This document shows, piece by piece, positions 54,298-62,074 of a stretch of DNA of 64,000 bases; position 1 is the first letter of the stretch; the number at the start of each line of letters is the position of its first letter. Below the pieces are notes generated by a model. That model worked only from the letters and a program-made list of their open reading frames with translations, did no database searches and had not been told where the DNA came from. The stretch is taken from NCBI RefSeq assembly GCF_014652135.1, contig NZ_BMYF01000022.1:1-64000 (forward strand). Direction: 5' to 3'. This DNA comes from Mongoliitalea lutea. GTDB lineage: Bacteria; Bacteroidota; Bacteroidia; Cytophagales; Cyclobacteriaceae. The position numbers were made by a program, and so were the translations under genes.

Positions 54298-54987
54298 ATG
54301 ATGCTAGCACAAGCAATGACAGAGGGCACTATGGCCTTGGACAGTCTCTCTACTATGGGAGCGGGTAAACCGAGTATTGGTTTATTGGATTTGATTTTAA
54401 AAGGGGGATATATGATGATTCCTCTGTATGTTTTATTCGTTTTGGCAATTTTCATTTTTGTGGAGCGCTTGATAACGCTGCGCAAGGCTGCAAAATCCCC
54501 AAAGCATTTAATGGATCAAGTAAAGGTTTTGGTACAGTCCGGTAAAGTGGAGCAAGCCAAGGCTTTATGTGTAGGTGAAAATACACCTGTAGCCAATATG
54601 ATATCCAAAGGATTGGAAAGAATTGGCAGTCCATTGAAAAATATTGAAGTGTCTATTGAGAATGTAGGGAAAATCGAAATTTACAAGCTGGAGAAAAATT
54701 TGGGTGTCTTGGCTACCGTAGCAGGTGCTGCGCCTATGATTGGTTTCTTGGGAACAGTAGCAGGGATGATTCGTGCATTCATTGGTGTTGCACAGGAAGA
54801 AGGAATGGTTTCTCCGAAACTCCTTTCTACAGGTATTTATGAAGCAATGATTACTACAGCTGCTGGATTAGTAGTGGGTATCGTGGCTTACTTAGGTTAC
54901 AATTACTTGGTTTCCCAAGTATCCAAATTGGTCCACAGTATGGAGTATACCTCTGTGGAATTTATTGATATGTTACAGGAAAAATAA
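54298..54987 (+). CDS. MotA/TolQ/ExbB proton-channel protein
   Basis: Protein of 229 residues of the ExbB/TolQ family, which with ExbD/TolR turns proton flow into force for TonB- or Tol-type systems. Three membrane segments are visible (about 39-56, 131-153, 181-202), with the conserved LATVAGAAPMIGFLGTVAGM. An unusually long N-terminal section precedes the first helix. It starts 1 nt after the SPOR gene and is followed by the ExbD-like gene after 1 nt. Confidence 0.93.
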   Translation: MMLAQAMTEGTMALDSLSTMGAGKPSIGLLDLILKGGYMMIPLYVLFVLAIFIFVERLITLRKAAKSPKHLMDQVKVLVQSGKVEQAKALCVGENTPVANMISKGLERIGSPLKNIEVSIENVGKIEIYKLEKNLGVLATVAGAAPMIGFLGTVAGMIRAFIGVAQEEGMVSPKLLSTGIYEAMITTAAGLVVGIVAYLGYNYLVSQVSKLVHSMEYTSVEFIDMLQEK

Positions 54988-54988
54988 C

Positions 54989-55381
54989 ATGGGTTTACAA
55001 TCCAAACATAAAGTAGATGCTGCCTTCAGCATGTCATCCATGACAGATATCATTTTCTTGTTGCTGATATTCTTCATGCTGACATCCTCTTTCATTACTC
55101 CCTCCGGATTACCGGTCAATTTGCCCTCTAGTGAGGCATCTGATATCGTAATGCAAGAAGTTACTGTGACCGTGACCAAGGATTTGAGATTTTCGGTCAA
55201 TGACCGTATTGTCAATCGGGAAGATGTTAAATCAGAACTGACGGCTTTGTTAACAGAAAAAAAAGGTCAGGTAGTTTTGCATATTGACAAGGAAGTTCCC
55301 GTTGAATATTTAGTAGAGATTGGTGGAATTGCAGCTGGCTTGGAAGCCAATGTCTCCATCGCTACGAAACCATATAAGTAA
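54989..55381 (+). CDS. ExbD/TolR family protein
   Basis: Protein of 130 residues from the ATG at 54989; an upstream in-frame start at 54965 would overlap the ExbB gene. One membrane helix contains the conserved Asp in SMTDIIFLLLIFFMLTSSF, followed by a short periplasmic domain (VVLHIDKEVPVEYLVEIGGI). It forms the proton-channel stator with the ExbB-like protein and lies 4 nt before the TonB-like gene. Confidence 0.93.
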   Translation: MGLQSKHKVDAAFSMSSMTDIIFLLLIFFMLTSSFITPSGLPVNLPSSEASDIVMQEVTVTVTKDLRFSVNDRIVNREDVKSELTALLTEKKGQVVLHIDKEVPVEYLVEIGGIAAGLEANVSIATKPYK

Positions 55382-55385
55382 GAAC

Positions 55386-56348
55386 ATGCAGGTTTGGGAA
55401 ACAGATAGCCAAGAAGCCGAAAACAAACGAAAGGCACTCATCATTACCATCATCGTCAATGTGTTGGTATTGTTGGCTATATATTTTATCGTGGTTTGGA
55501 AGGAGCAAATTCCTCCCTTACAGAAGTATGGGATGGAATTGAATTTAGGTTTCTCAGATTTGGGTTCGGGTAATAATCAAACCACTGCACCTCCTTCTGA
55601 GGTCCAAACAAGCAATACAGAAGCTCCGGCACCAGGACAGCAAAGTCCGCGACCAACGGAAGCTGCTGTACCCGTTACCCAACCTAAAACTGAGGTAGCT
55701 AAGCCTGCGGCTAAACCTACCCAGCAAACCTTCGAAGCAGTATCCAAAACCCCCAGTGCCGTAAAAGGAAGTGATAAGCCCAGTACTACAACTACTAAGG
55801 AGACAACTCCTGTAAGAAGAGAGTCAACTCCTGCTACCAAACCTGCCAATGCAGATGCGCAGCAGACCACTACCAAGGCAGAGGAAACACCTAAAATCAA
55901 TCAGCGAGCTCTGATGGGTGCGGGTGGTTCCTCTGGTACTTCCAATCAAGCCGTTACAGGCTCCTCACAAGGTTCATCTACCACCCGTGGGGATGAAGGC
56001 CGACCACAAGGAACCGTAGATGGACGGGCTATCATGGGGTCAGGTTCCGGAACAGGTAGTCCAGGACCTTCTTCAGGGATTGGGTTGGATTTGGCTGGAT
56101 GGGAATTTGCTTCACAACCGACAATTCGGGATAATGTATCTACGAGAAGTGGAAGAATTGAATTTCAAATCACGGTGGACGATAATGGGAAGATTGTTCA
56201 GGCTGTACCAAGAGAATACAATGTTTCCAATGAAGTGTTGGCATATTATCGAACAGTCCTGAATCAAATTAACTTCAAAAGACAGGGCGGCACAGTTCCT
56301 GCTGCTTTCTCCCAAGGCAGAATTACTTTTATCATCAAAGTAGATTAA
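55386..56348 (+). CDS. TonB-like energy transducer
   Basis: Protein of 320 residues from the ATG at 55386 (an earlier in-frame start would overlap exbD). A membrane helix at about 18-36 (ALIITIIVNVLVLLAIYFIV) is followed by a long Pro/Thr/Gln/Ala-rich periplasmic span. The C-terminal part (GRIEFQITVDDNGKIVQAVP and INFKRQGGTVPAAFSQGRIT) is a TonB/TolA-like domain. It probably links the ExbB/ExbD motor to an outer-membrane partner, perhaps the barrel at 51785 (inference). Confidence 0.85.
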   Translation: MQVWETDSQEAENKRKALIITIIVNVLVLLAIYFIVVWKEQIPPLQKYGMELNLGFSDLGSGNNQTTAPPSEVQTSNTEAPAPGQQSPRPTEAAVPVTQPKTEVAKPAAKPTQQTFEAVSKTPSAVKGSDKPSTTTTKETTPVRRESTPATKPANADAQQTTTKAEETPKINQRALMGAGGSSGTSNQAVTGSSQGSSTTRGDEGRPQGTVDGRAIMGSGSGTGSPGPSSGIGLDLAGWEFASQPTIRDNVSTRSGRIEFQITVDDNGKIVQAVPREYNVSNEVLAYYRTVLNQINFKRQGGTVPAAFSQGRITFIIKVD

Positions 56349-56350
56349 TC

Positions 56351-57634
56351 ATGACCTACGCCGAAACGTTGGACTACATGTTCAATGCTTTGCCTATGTT
56401 CCAACGTATTGGAGCAGCTGCTTTTAAAAAAGATTTGAGCAATACCCTTGCCCTGTGCAAGCACCTGGGAAATCCGGAACAAAAAATCAAAACCATTCAT
56501 GTAGCTGGCACCAATGGAAAAGGGAGTACTTCTCATATGTTGGCAGCTATCTTGATGAAGGCAGGCTATAAAGTTGGTCTTTATACTTCCCCACATCTCA
56601 AATCCTTTACGGAGCGGATTAAAGTAGATGGTACCTGTATTAGTGAAGAGGCTGTTGTCGCGTTTATTGCTGACAATCAATCATACCTAGATGAGTTGAA
56701 ACCCAGTTTTTTTGAGATGACTGTGGGCATGGCCTTTTGGTACTTTGCCAAAGAGCAGGTGGATATTGCGGTAATTGAAGTTGGTATGGGGGGAAGATTG
56801 GATAGTACGAATGTTATTGTTCCCGAAGTATCCATCATCACCAATATTGGCTATGACCATATGCAGTTTTTGGGGGATACGCTTTCGCTGATCGCTGCAG
56901 AAAAAGCAGGGATCATCAAACACAACGTTCCCGTCGTCATCAGCCACACGCAAGAAGAAATCATATCTGTTTTCCAGCAACAAGCAGATGCCCAAAATTC
57001 CATGCTATACTTTGCACAGGAAAGCTATCATGTAGAGCGATTGGCCGATAGGCAAGGGTTTGCTTCCTATCGCGTGGAAGGTGATGCCAAGTTGGTTTTG
57101 CATGTTCAGCTATTAGGAAATTATCAAGCCAAAAACTTACCCGGAGTACTCAAGACCATTGATGTGCTGCAGGCAAAAGGTTGGACTATTACTATGGATG
57201 CCATGCAGCAAGGGCTTCAATCGGTCATTGATCTGACTGGTCTTAAAGGGCGCTGGCAGATTTTGGCAGAAAAACCCCTCCTAATTTGTGATACGGGGCA
57301 TAATGAAGATGGTATTCGAATGATTTTGGACCAATTGGAGCAGTATGAGTACCACCAATTATGGATGGTATTGGGAATGGTCAATGATAAAGATGTTTCC
57401 AAAATCCTTTCACTATTGCCCAAAGCTGCCCAATATATTTTCTGTCAGGCTTCCATCCCTCGGGCAATGCCAGCTGAAGACTTAGCGAAACAAGCTGCTT
57501 CTGTAGATTTACAAGGGGTAGTGATCCCAAATGTCAACGAAGCCATAGAATTTGCCAAGAAAAAGGCTGCTCCAGAGGATTTAATATTCATTGGAGGCAG
57601 TACCTTTGTGGTCGCTGAAATTAACGATATCTAA
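56351..57634 (+). CDS. folC: folylpolyglutamate/dihydrofolate synthase
   Basis: Enzyme of 427 residues that adds glutamate to folates. The ATP loop reads VAGTNGKGSTSHML, and the family motifs LYTSPHLKSFTERI, EVGMGGRLDSTNV and ICDTGHNEDGI are present. It starts 2 nt after the tonB-like gene and ends 1 nt before the trmB start. Complete and of normal length. Confidence 0.96.
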   Translation: MTYAETLDYMFNALPMFQRIGAAAFKKDLSNTLALCKHLGNPEQKIKTIHVAGTNGKGSTSHMLAAILMKAGYKVGLYTSPHLKSFTERIKVDGTCISEEAVVAFIADNQSYLDELKPSFFEMTVGMAFWYFAKEQVDIAVIEVGMGGRLDSTNVIVPEVSIITNIGYDHMQFLGDTLSLIAAEKAGIIKHNVPVVISHTQEEIISVFQQQADAQNSMLYFAQESYHVERLADRQGFASYRVEGDAKLVLHVQLLGNYQAKNLPGVLKTIDVLQAKGWTITMDAMQQGLQSVIDLTGLKGRWQILAEKPLLICDTGHNEDGIRMILDQLEQYEYHQLWMVLGMVNDKDVSKILSLLPKAAQYIFCQASIPRAMPAEDLAKQAASVDLQGVVIPNVNEAIEFAKKKAAPEDLIFIGGSTFVVAEINDI

Positions 57635-57635
57635 C

Positions 57636-58295
57636 ATGAGCAGAAAAAAGCTGCAACGCTTCAAAGAAAACGAGGAAAATTGGAATGTGGTGCAAGAGGG
57701 AAAGGAGATCTTTGAACAGATTAAAGGAAAATGGAATACTATTCAATTCAAGCAAGCGCAACCGCTAACGGTTGAACTGGCCTGCGGTAGGGGAGAGTTT
57801 ACAGTGGGATTGGCCAGGCAATATCCCAATCGTAATTTTGTCGGAGTAGATATCAAAGGAGCCCGTATTTGGAAGGGGAGTACAATTGCACTGGCAGAGG
57901 GAATGGAAAATGTTTCCTTCTTACGTACGCAAATTCAGCAATTGGAGAAATTTTTTGATCAAGAAGAAATCTCCGAGCTTTGGATTACTTTTCCGGATCC
58001 ATTTCCTAGAGATGGTGATGAAAAAAGAAGATTGACCTCTCCCAAATTTTTGGATATGTATAAGCCCATGCTTCAAAGGGATGGAATCGTCCATTTTAAA
58101 ACAGATAATACAGGGCTTTTTGATTATACACTAGACCTCGTGCAAACAAGAGAAGACATTGAGGTACTGCTATATACACATGATTTCAATGCCTCTCCGT
58201 TGAAAGACGAGCATCATGGGATTCAGACCAAATACGAAAAGATATTTTCCGAAAAAGGGGAGAAAATCAAATACCTGCAATTTAGATTTTTGTAA
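57636..58295 (+). CDS. trmB: tRNA (guanine-N7-)-methyltransferase
   Basis: Enzyme of 219 residues from the ATG at 57636, 1 nt after folC; a longer in-frame start at 57591 would overlap folC. It methylates G46 of tRNAs. Visible are the SAM motif VELACGRGEFTVGLA, VGVDIKGARIWKG and the TrmB signature WITFPDPFPRDGDEKRRL. It ends the folC transcript or overlaps it with the following small gene 55 nt downstream. Confidence 0.95.
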   Translation: MSRKKLQRFKENEENWNVVQEGKEIFEQIKGKWNTIQFKQAQPLTVELACGRGEFTVGLARQYPNRNFVGVDIKGARIWKGSTIALAEGMENVSFLRTQIQQLEKFFDQEEISELWITFPDPFPRDGDEKRRLTSPKFLDMYKPMLQRDGIVHFKTDNTGLFDYTLDLVQTREDIEVLLYTHDFNASPLKDEHHGIQTKYEKIFSEKGEKIKYLQFRFL

Positions 58296-58350
58296 AGAAA
58301 GCTAACCTAGGCTGCAAGATTTCTGTATATTAGTAAAAAATCTCTGAAAT

Positions 58351-58875
58351 ATGGATGCTGGAAATTTAATTTATCTACTTGCTGTAATCATCTACTTTAT
58401 CTATTCGGCACTTAAGAAAAACAAGCCGGAAATGCCCGAGGATACAGATTCTAGTGGATCCGATGGCGAACGACAGCAGCCAGCTTCCTTTGAGGAGCTC
58501 TTGCGAGAAATCAGAAGAGGCCAACAAGAGGCCCAACGAGATTTGGAACAGACTGGCCAAGGAGAGGTCTTGGAAGAGCGAAGATCAGAACCTGCCAGAA
58601 GAGCTGAACCTACATTCCAACCTATGCCGCAAGCGCGGCAGCCAAAAGCTTACCAGGCTTTTCAGGGAGCCCTCGATGAAGACTACAAACCAAAGTATAA
58701 AACTTTAGACGAACAAGTTAGAATCTCTTCCTCTATTCAAGGAATTAAACCAACTAATGCTGCTGCTTCTAAAGTAAAGAAAAAGCAGGTGCATCGATAT
58801 GCAGACCTACTTCAGAACCCTAAAACTGTCAAGGATGCAGTAGTTCTTTCAGAGATTTTGAATCGTAAGTTTTAA
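58351..58875 (+). CDS. small membrane protein of unknown function
   Basis: Protein of 174 residues with one N-terminal membrane helix (LIYLLAVIIYFIYSALKK), an acidic/Gln-rich cytoplasmic stretch (GSDGERQQPASFEELLREIR) and a conserved-looking C-terminus (HRYADLLQNPKTVKDAVVLS then EILNRKF). Such proteins are common in Bacteroidota and lack an assigned role. The TATATTAG at about 58327 may be its -7 box. Confidence 0.7.
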   Translation: MDAGNLIYLLAVIIYFIYSALKKNKPEMPEDTDSSGSDGERQQPASFEELLREIRRGQQEAQRDLEQTGQGEVLEERRSEPARRAEPTFQPMPQARQPKAYQAFQGALDEDYKPKYKTLDEQVRISSSIQGIKPTNAAASKVKKKQVHRYADLLQNPKTVKDAVVLSEILNRKF

Positions 58876-58946
58876 CTTTTCTCAAACACATTAAATACTT
58901 CTGCGGTTAATAATCCAATTCTAGGACCTTTGTCGTATATCGGATT

Positions 58947-59435
58947 ATGAAAAAAACGCAGGAAATTCAGACAGGAACGCTTACAGAAGCAAGAAGAGCA
59001 TTCCTTAAAAAAAGTGGGGCATTCGCAGTGATGTCGGTGTTTGGTGTTGGATTTTTTACAGGTTGTTCGGATGACACCGAACCTGGTACTCCTTCAGCAC
59101 CAGTGGGCGATAGCATTCAATTTAGCAATGGTATCCTTACTATTGACCTTTCGCAGGCTTCTCAGCTTTCCAACGCAGGAGGTTGGGTCTTAGTGACTCA
59201 AGCACGCGTGTTGGTCGCAAACATTGGCAGCAATCAGTTTACTGCTCTAACCTCTGTTTGTACGCACTCAGGATGTGACCGTAATTGGTCTTTTTCCAAC
59301 AATGTATTTGTTTGTTCGTGTCATAACAGCCGATTCAATCCAGATGGTTCTGTGATAAATGGACCTGCAGCTAGACCGCTTCAATCATTCCCAATTACAA
59401 GAGACGGAAATATCCTAACCATTCAAGTATCATGA
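58947..59435 (+). CDS. Rieske [2Fe-2S] protein with Tat-type lipoprotein signal
   Basis: Protein of 162 residues. The N-terminus has a twin-arginine-like motif (EARRAFLKKSG), a hydrophobic core and a lipobox (FFTGC), so it is probably exported folded through Tat and lipid-anchored. The Rieske ligands are C-T-H in SVCTHSGC and C-x-x-H in VCSCHNSRF, a complete set. It carries electrons in a periplasmic pathway; the partner is unknown. Its stop overlaps the YceI gene start by 4 nt. Confidence 0.9.
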   Translation: MKKTQEIQTGTLTEARRAFLKKSGAFAVMSVFGVGFFTGCSDDTEPGTPSAPVGDSIQFSNGILTIDLSQASQLSNAGGWVLVTQARVLVANIGSNQFTALTSVCTHSGCDRNWSFSNNVFVCSCHNSRFNPDGSVINGPAARPLQSFPITRDGNILTIQVS

Positions 59436-59974
59436 GGTATGTTGGTATTTTCATCCTTTACTTGATCTTATTCTCCTCTGTTAATGCACAGGAATTTAAG
59501 GGAGAAAAGGGTGAAATTGTATTTATTTCCCAAGCGCCCTTGAGTGAGTTTGAAGGAAAATCTCAGGCCCTCAATGGACTCGTTGATTTTGATAAAAACC
59601 TTTTAGACTTCTTTATTGATCTCAATACCTTGAAAACAGGTATAGGTTTGCGGGATAGACACATGCGGGAGAATTATTTGGAAACCAAAAAATTCCCATT
59701 TGCCGAGTTCACTGGTAAAATGAAGACTGTTCCAAGCCTAGAGGCTGGCAAGTCTCAGAATGTGGTTGCTGTTGGGAAATTTAAAATTCATGGAGTGGTG
59801 CGGGAAATTGAGGTTCCAGGGCAATTGACACTACAAGGAAATGAACTTTTACTGAAAGCTAGTTTTAAAGTATTGCTATCTGACCATAATATTCCCATTC
59901 CAACGGTCATGTTTTATGAATTAGCTGAGGAACAAATCGTCAATATTTCCATTCGATTAAAAAAGACAAATTAA
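59432..59974 (+). CDS. YceI family periplasmic protein
   Basis: Protein of 180 residues with a signal peptide ending NAQE. The body fits YceI, a lipocalin-like barrel binding isoprenoid-type lipids (FDKNLLDFFIDLNTLKTGIG, RDRHMRENYLETKKFPFAEF, KIHGVVREIEVPG). Binding of a quinone-like lipid next to a Rieske protein would fit an electron-transfer unit (inference). It ends 6 nt before the DUF5777 gene. Confidence 0.9.
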   Translation: MRYVGIFILYLILFSSVNAQEFKGEKGEIVFISQAPLSEFEGKSQALNGLVDFDKNLLDFFIDLNTLKTGIGLRDRHMRENYLETKKFPFAEFTGKMKTVPSLEAGKSQNVVAVGKFKIHGVVREIEVPGQLTLQGNELLLKASFKVLLSDHNIPIPTVMFYELAEEQIVNISIRLKKTN

Positions 59975-59980
59975 CTATTT

Positions 59981-60853
59981 ATGAAGAAGGTAGCATTGCT
60001 TTGGATGTTGTTAGGCTTGACTTTTCAATCCCAAGCACAATTGGAAAGAAAATTGGCAACGGAAAGCCAAGAAGTAGATCTTATTTTCCATGCGCCCAGA
60101 AACATCAACTTGTTGACAACAGAGCCTGTTGACAAAGGAACCTTGCACTTTGCAATCATGCATACTTTTGGAACCTTGGATGGAGGAATCAGAAATTTGT
60201 TTGGTATAGATAATGGAGCCAGTATTCAATTCAGTTTTGAATATGGATTCAATGATAAATTCTCTCTTGGTGCAGCTCGTCAAGGTCTGGATAAAATCTA
60301 CAATCTTTATGGACGCTACCATTTTTTCAAACAAACATACGATGATAAAGTGCCTTTTTCCTTATCCGCTATGGGAGGTGCAGGAGTCAATACGTCCGAT
60401 TATAGTTTTCTGATTGAAGGAGATCCAAGTTTGGCAAACCGTACTTCTTATGCCTTTCAATTAATGGCAGCAAGACGGTTTTCAGATAAAATCTCCCTGC
60501 AAGTATCACCCATGATGGCTTATTTTATGGATATGAATCCAATTTTCTTCTTAGAAGGAGATCAAAATCTCTATTTAGCTCTTGGGTTTAGTGGAAAGTA
60601 TAAAGTTTCGAGCAAGGCTTCACTAACGTTACAATGGATACCAAACCTTAACAACGATTTACGCAACAATGTCGGATTAGGGATAGATTTAGAAGCAGGC
60701 GGACACGTGTTCCAAATGTATTTTGTAACTTCTCCTGCACTCAATGAGCAATACTTGTTGGCGGGTGGCAATGGTGTTCCAGGCGAACAATTCCGCTTGG
60801 GATTCAATGTCAATCGTGTGTTTGCAACCAAGAGGAGCAAAGCCAACTGGTAA
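59981..60853 (+). CDS. DUF5777 family beta-barrel protein
   Basis: Protein of 290 residues with a signal peptide ending QSQAQL. It matches DUF5777 by FHAPRNINLLTTEPVDKGTL, FAIMHTFGTLDGGIRNLFGI and LGAARQGLDKIYNLYGRYHF. It is probably an outer-membrane barrel. Third gene of the Rieske-YceI-DUF5777 operon, a recurring set in Bacteroidota. Confidence 0.85.
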   Translation: MKKVALLWMLLGLTFQSQAQLERKLATESQEVDLIFHAPRNINLLTTEPVDKGTLHFAIMHTFGTLDGGIRNLFGIDNGASIQFSFEYGFNDKFSLGAARQGLDKIYNLYGRYHFFKQTYDDKVPFSLSAMGGAGVNTSDYSFLIEGDPSLANRTSYAFQLMAARRFSDKISLQVSPMMAYFMDMNPIFFLEGDQNLYLALGFSGKYKVSSKASLTLQWIPNLNNDLRNNVGLGIDLEAGGHVFQMYFVTSPALNEQYLLAGGNGVPGEQFRLGFNVNRVFATKRSKANW

Positions 60854-60938
60854 TATCATGTGATTTATTGAGACATTTACTGTCAATTGCTGTTTCTTTT
60901 CAGGGAAAAGGGCTATCTTTTCGGCATATTCTTAAAGT

Positions 60939-61853
60939 ATGGCAAAGGCAAATAGCGTAGAGCAGCAAAAGATATTGCGGGTTTTTAAACTCATCAATTT
61001 ATTAAGGGGAAATATTGGCAAGACTGTTCATAAACTAGCGGAACTTTTACAGACAGACACCCGCACAGTCTATCGGTATTTTAGGTTGCTAGAAGCGTTG
61101 GGCTTTGAAATTGAAAAGAAGTATGGCAAATTTAAAATCATCGATAGAGTAGAAGCACCTGACAAGTTTGCCTTTGGCACCTTCAATGATGAAGAAATTA
61201 ACTTCATGCAAGAGCTTTTCTCCAAACATGGTAAGAAGCATTTGCTTAAAGATGCAATTCTGCAAAAAATAACTATCCGTTCCGATTTTCATCAATCAGT
61301 CAATCAGCTATTCAATGCAAATTTGGGCGTATTTGTTGACCAATTGGCATCAGCCATTAAGCATGAAAATCAGGTAATCTTGGCGGATTATTATTCTTTA
61401 AGCTCAGATTCTGTTTCCGATCGCTTGGTAGAGCCCGTTGCTTTCAATAAAAACTTCGATTCCGTTTTTGCTTTTGAAATCGAAAGTAAAGAAATGAAGC
61501 AGTTTAAGATAGAGCGGATAGGAGAGGTGCAGCTTACTTCTAAGCCCTTTATGTATCAGCAATTGCATGAACGATTGGAGCAAGGTTTATTTGGCTTTAC
61601 CGGGAAAAATCAATTTGAAGTAGTATTAAAGTTGAGCAAAAAAGCCTTTCAGTTGATGATGGAAGAGTTCCCAGATGCCAAACCCTTTACTTATACCAAA
61701 AACAGAAATCAGTACTATTTTGAAAGTAAAATCCCCCAACTGCCAGGATTAGCACGCTTTATTCTAGGCTTACCGGGAGAGATTAAGATTATAGAAGGAG
61801 AAGAATTGAAGCAGTATATTCAAGAGCAATTGGATAAGGCGAAGTATTTTTAG
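60939..61853 (+). CDS. WYL-type transcriptional regulator
   Basis: Protein of 304 residues. Residues at about 10-65 are a winged helix (QKILRVFKLINLLRGNIGKT, LLQTDTRTVYRYFRLLEALG). Residues at about 145-215 are WYL-like (LADYYSLSSDSVSDRLVEPV), and a C-terminal WCX-type region follows. It probably senses a nucleic acid or nucleotide. It stands alone before ppc, 44 kb from the BREX operon, so BrxR function is not supported. Confidence 0.85.
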   Translation: MAKANSVEQQKILRVFKLINLLRGNIGKTVHKLAELLQTDTRTVYRYFRLLEALGFEIEKKYGKFKIIDRVEAPDKFAFGTFNDEEINFMQELFSKHGKKHLLKDAILQKITIRSDFHQSVNQLFNANLGVFVDQLASAIKHENQVILADYYSLSSDSVSDRLVEPVAFNKNFDSVFAFEIESKEMKQFKIERIGEVQLTSKPFMYQQLHERLEQGLFGFTGKNQFEVVLKLSKKAFQLMMEEFPDAKPFTYTKNRNQYYFESKIPQLPGLARFILGLPGEIKIIEGEELKQYIQEQLDKAKYF

Positions 61854-62037
61854 TTTTACTGTATACCAAAATTGCTATGTCTGGGGGTTGTGTATAAGAG
61901 GATTGATGTTCAATTAATGGTGAATAGTGAATCATTTTAATATGTTTATACAAAATCTGTTTTTATTAAAAAAATAACAAAATAATCTACTTAATATTGC
62001 CAAATATATTTTTTTCGGTTCGGTTGGTTAAAATCTG

Positions 62038-62045
62038 TATATTTG
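62038..62045 (+). promoter_or_regulatory. putative -7 promoter box for ppc
   Basis: TATATTTG fits the TAnnTTTG consensus, 29 bp before the ppc ATG. A TTCGGTTCGGTTGG stretch upstream could contain the -33 element, but its spacing is uncertain. Confidence 0.45.
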
Positions 62046-62074
62046 ACTTCATAAAATAACACTCAAACCTAACC

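Noticed and set aside
60939-61853. WYL regulator as the BREX repressor BrxR
   Set aside because: It is 44 kb from the BREX operon and next to ppc; no shared operator was seen.
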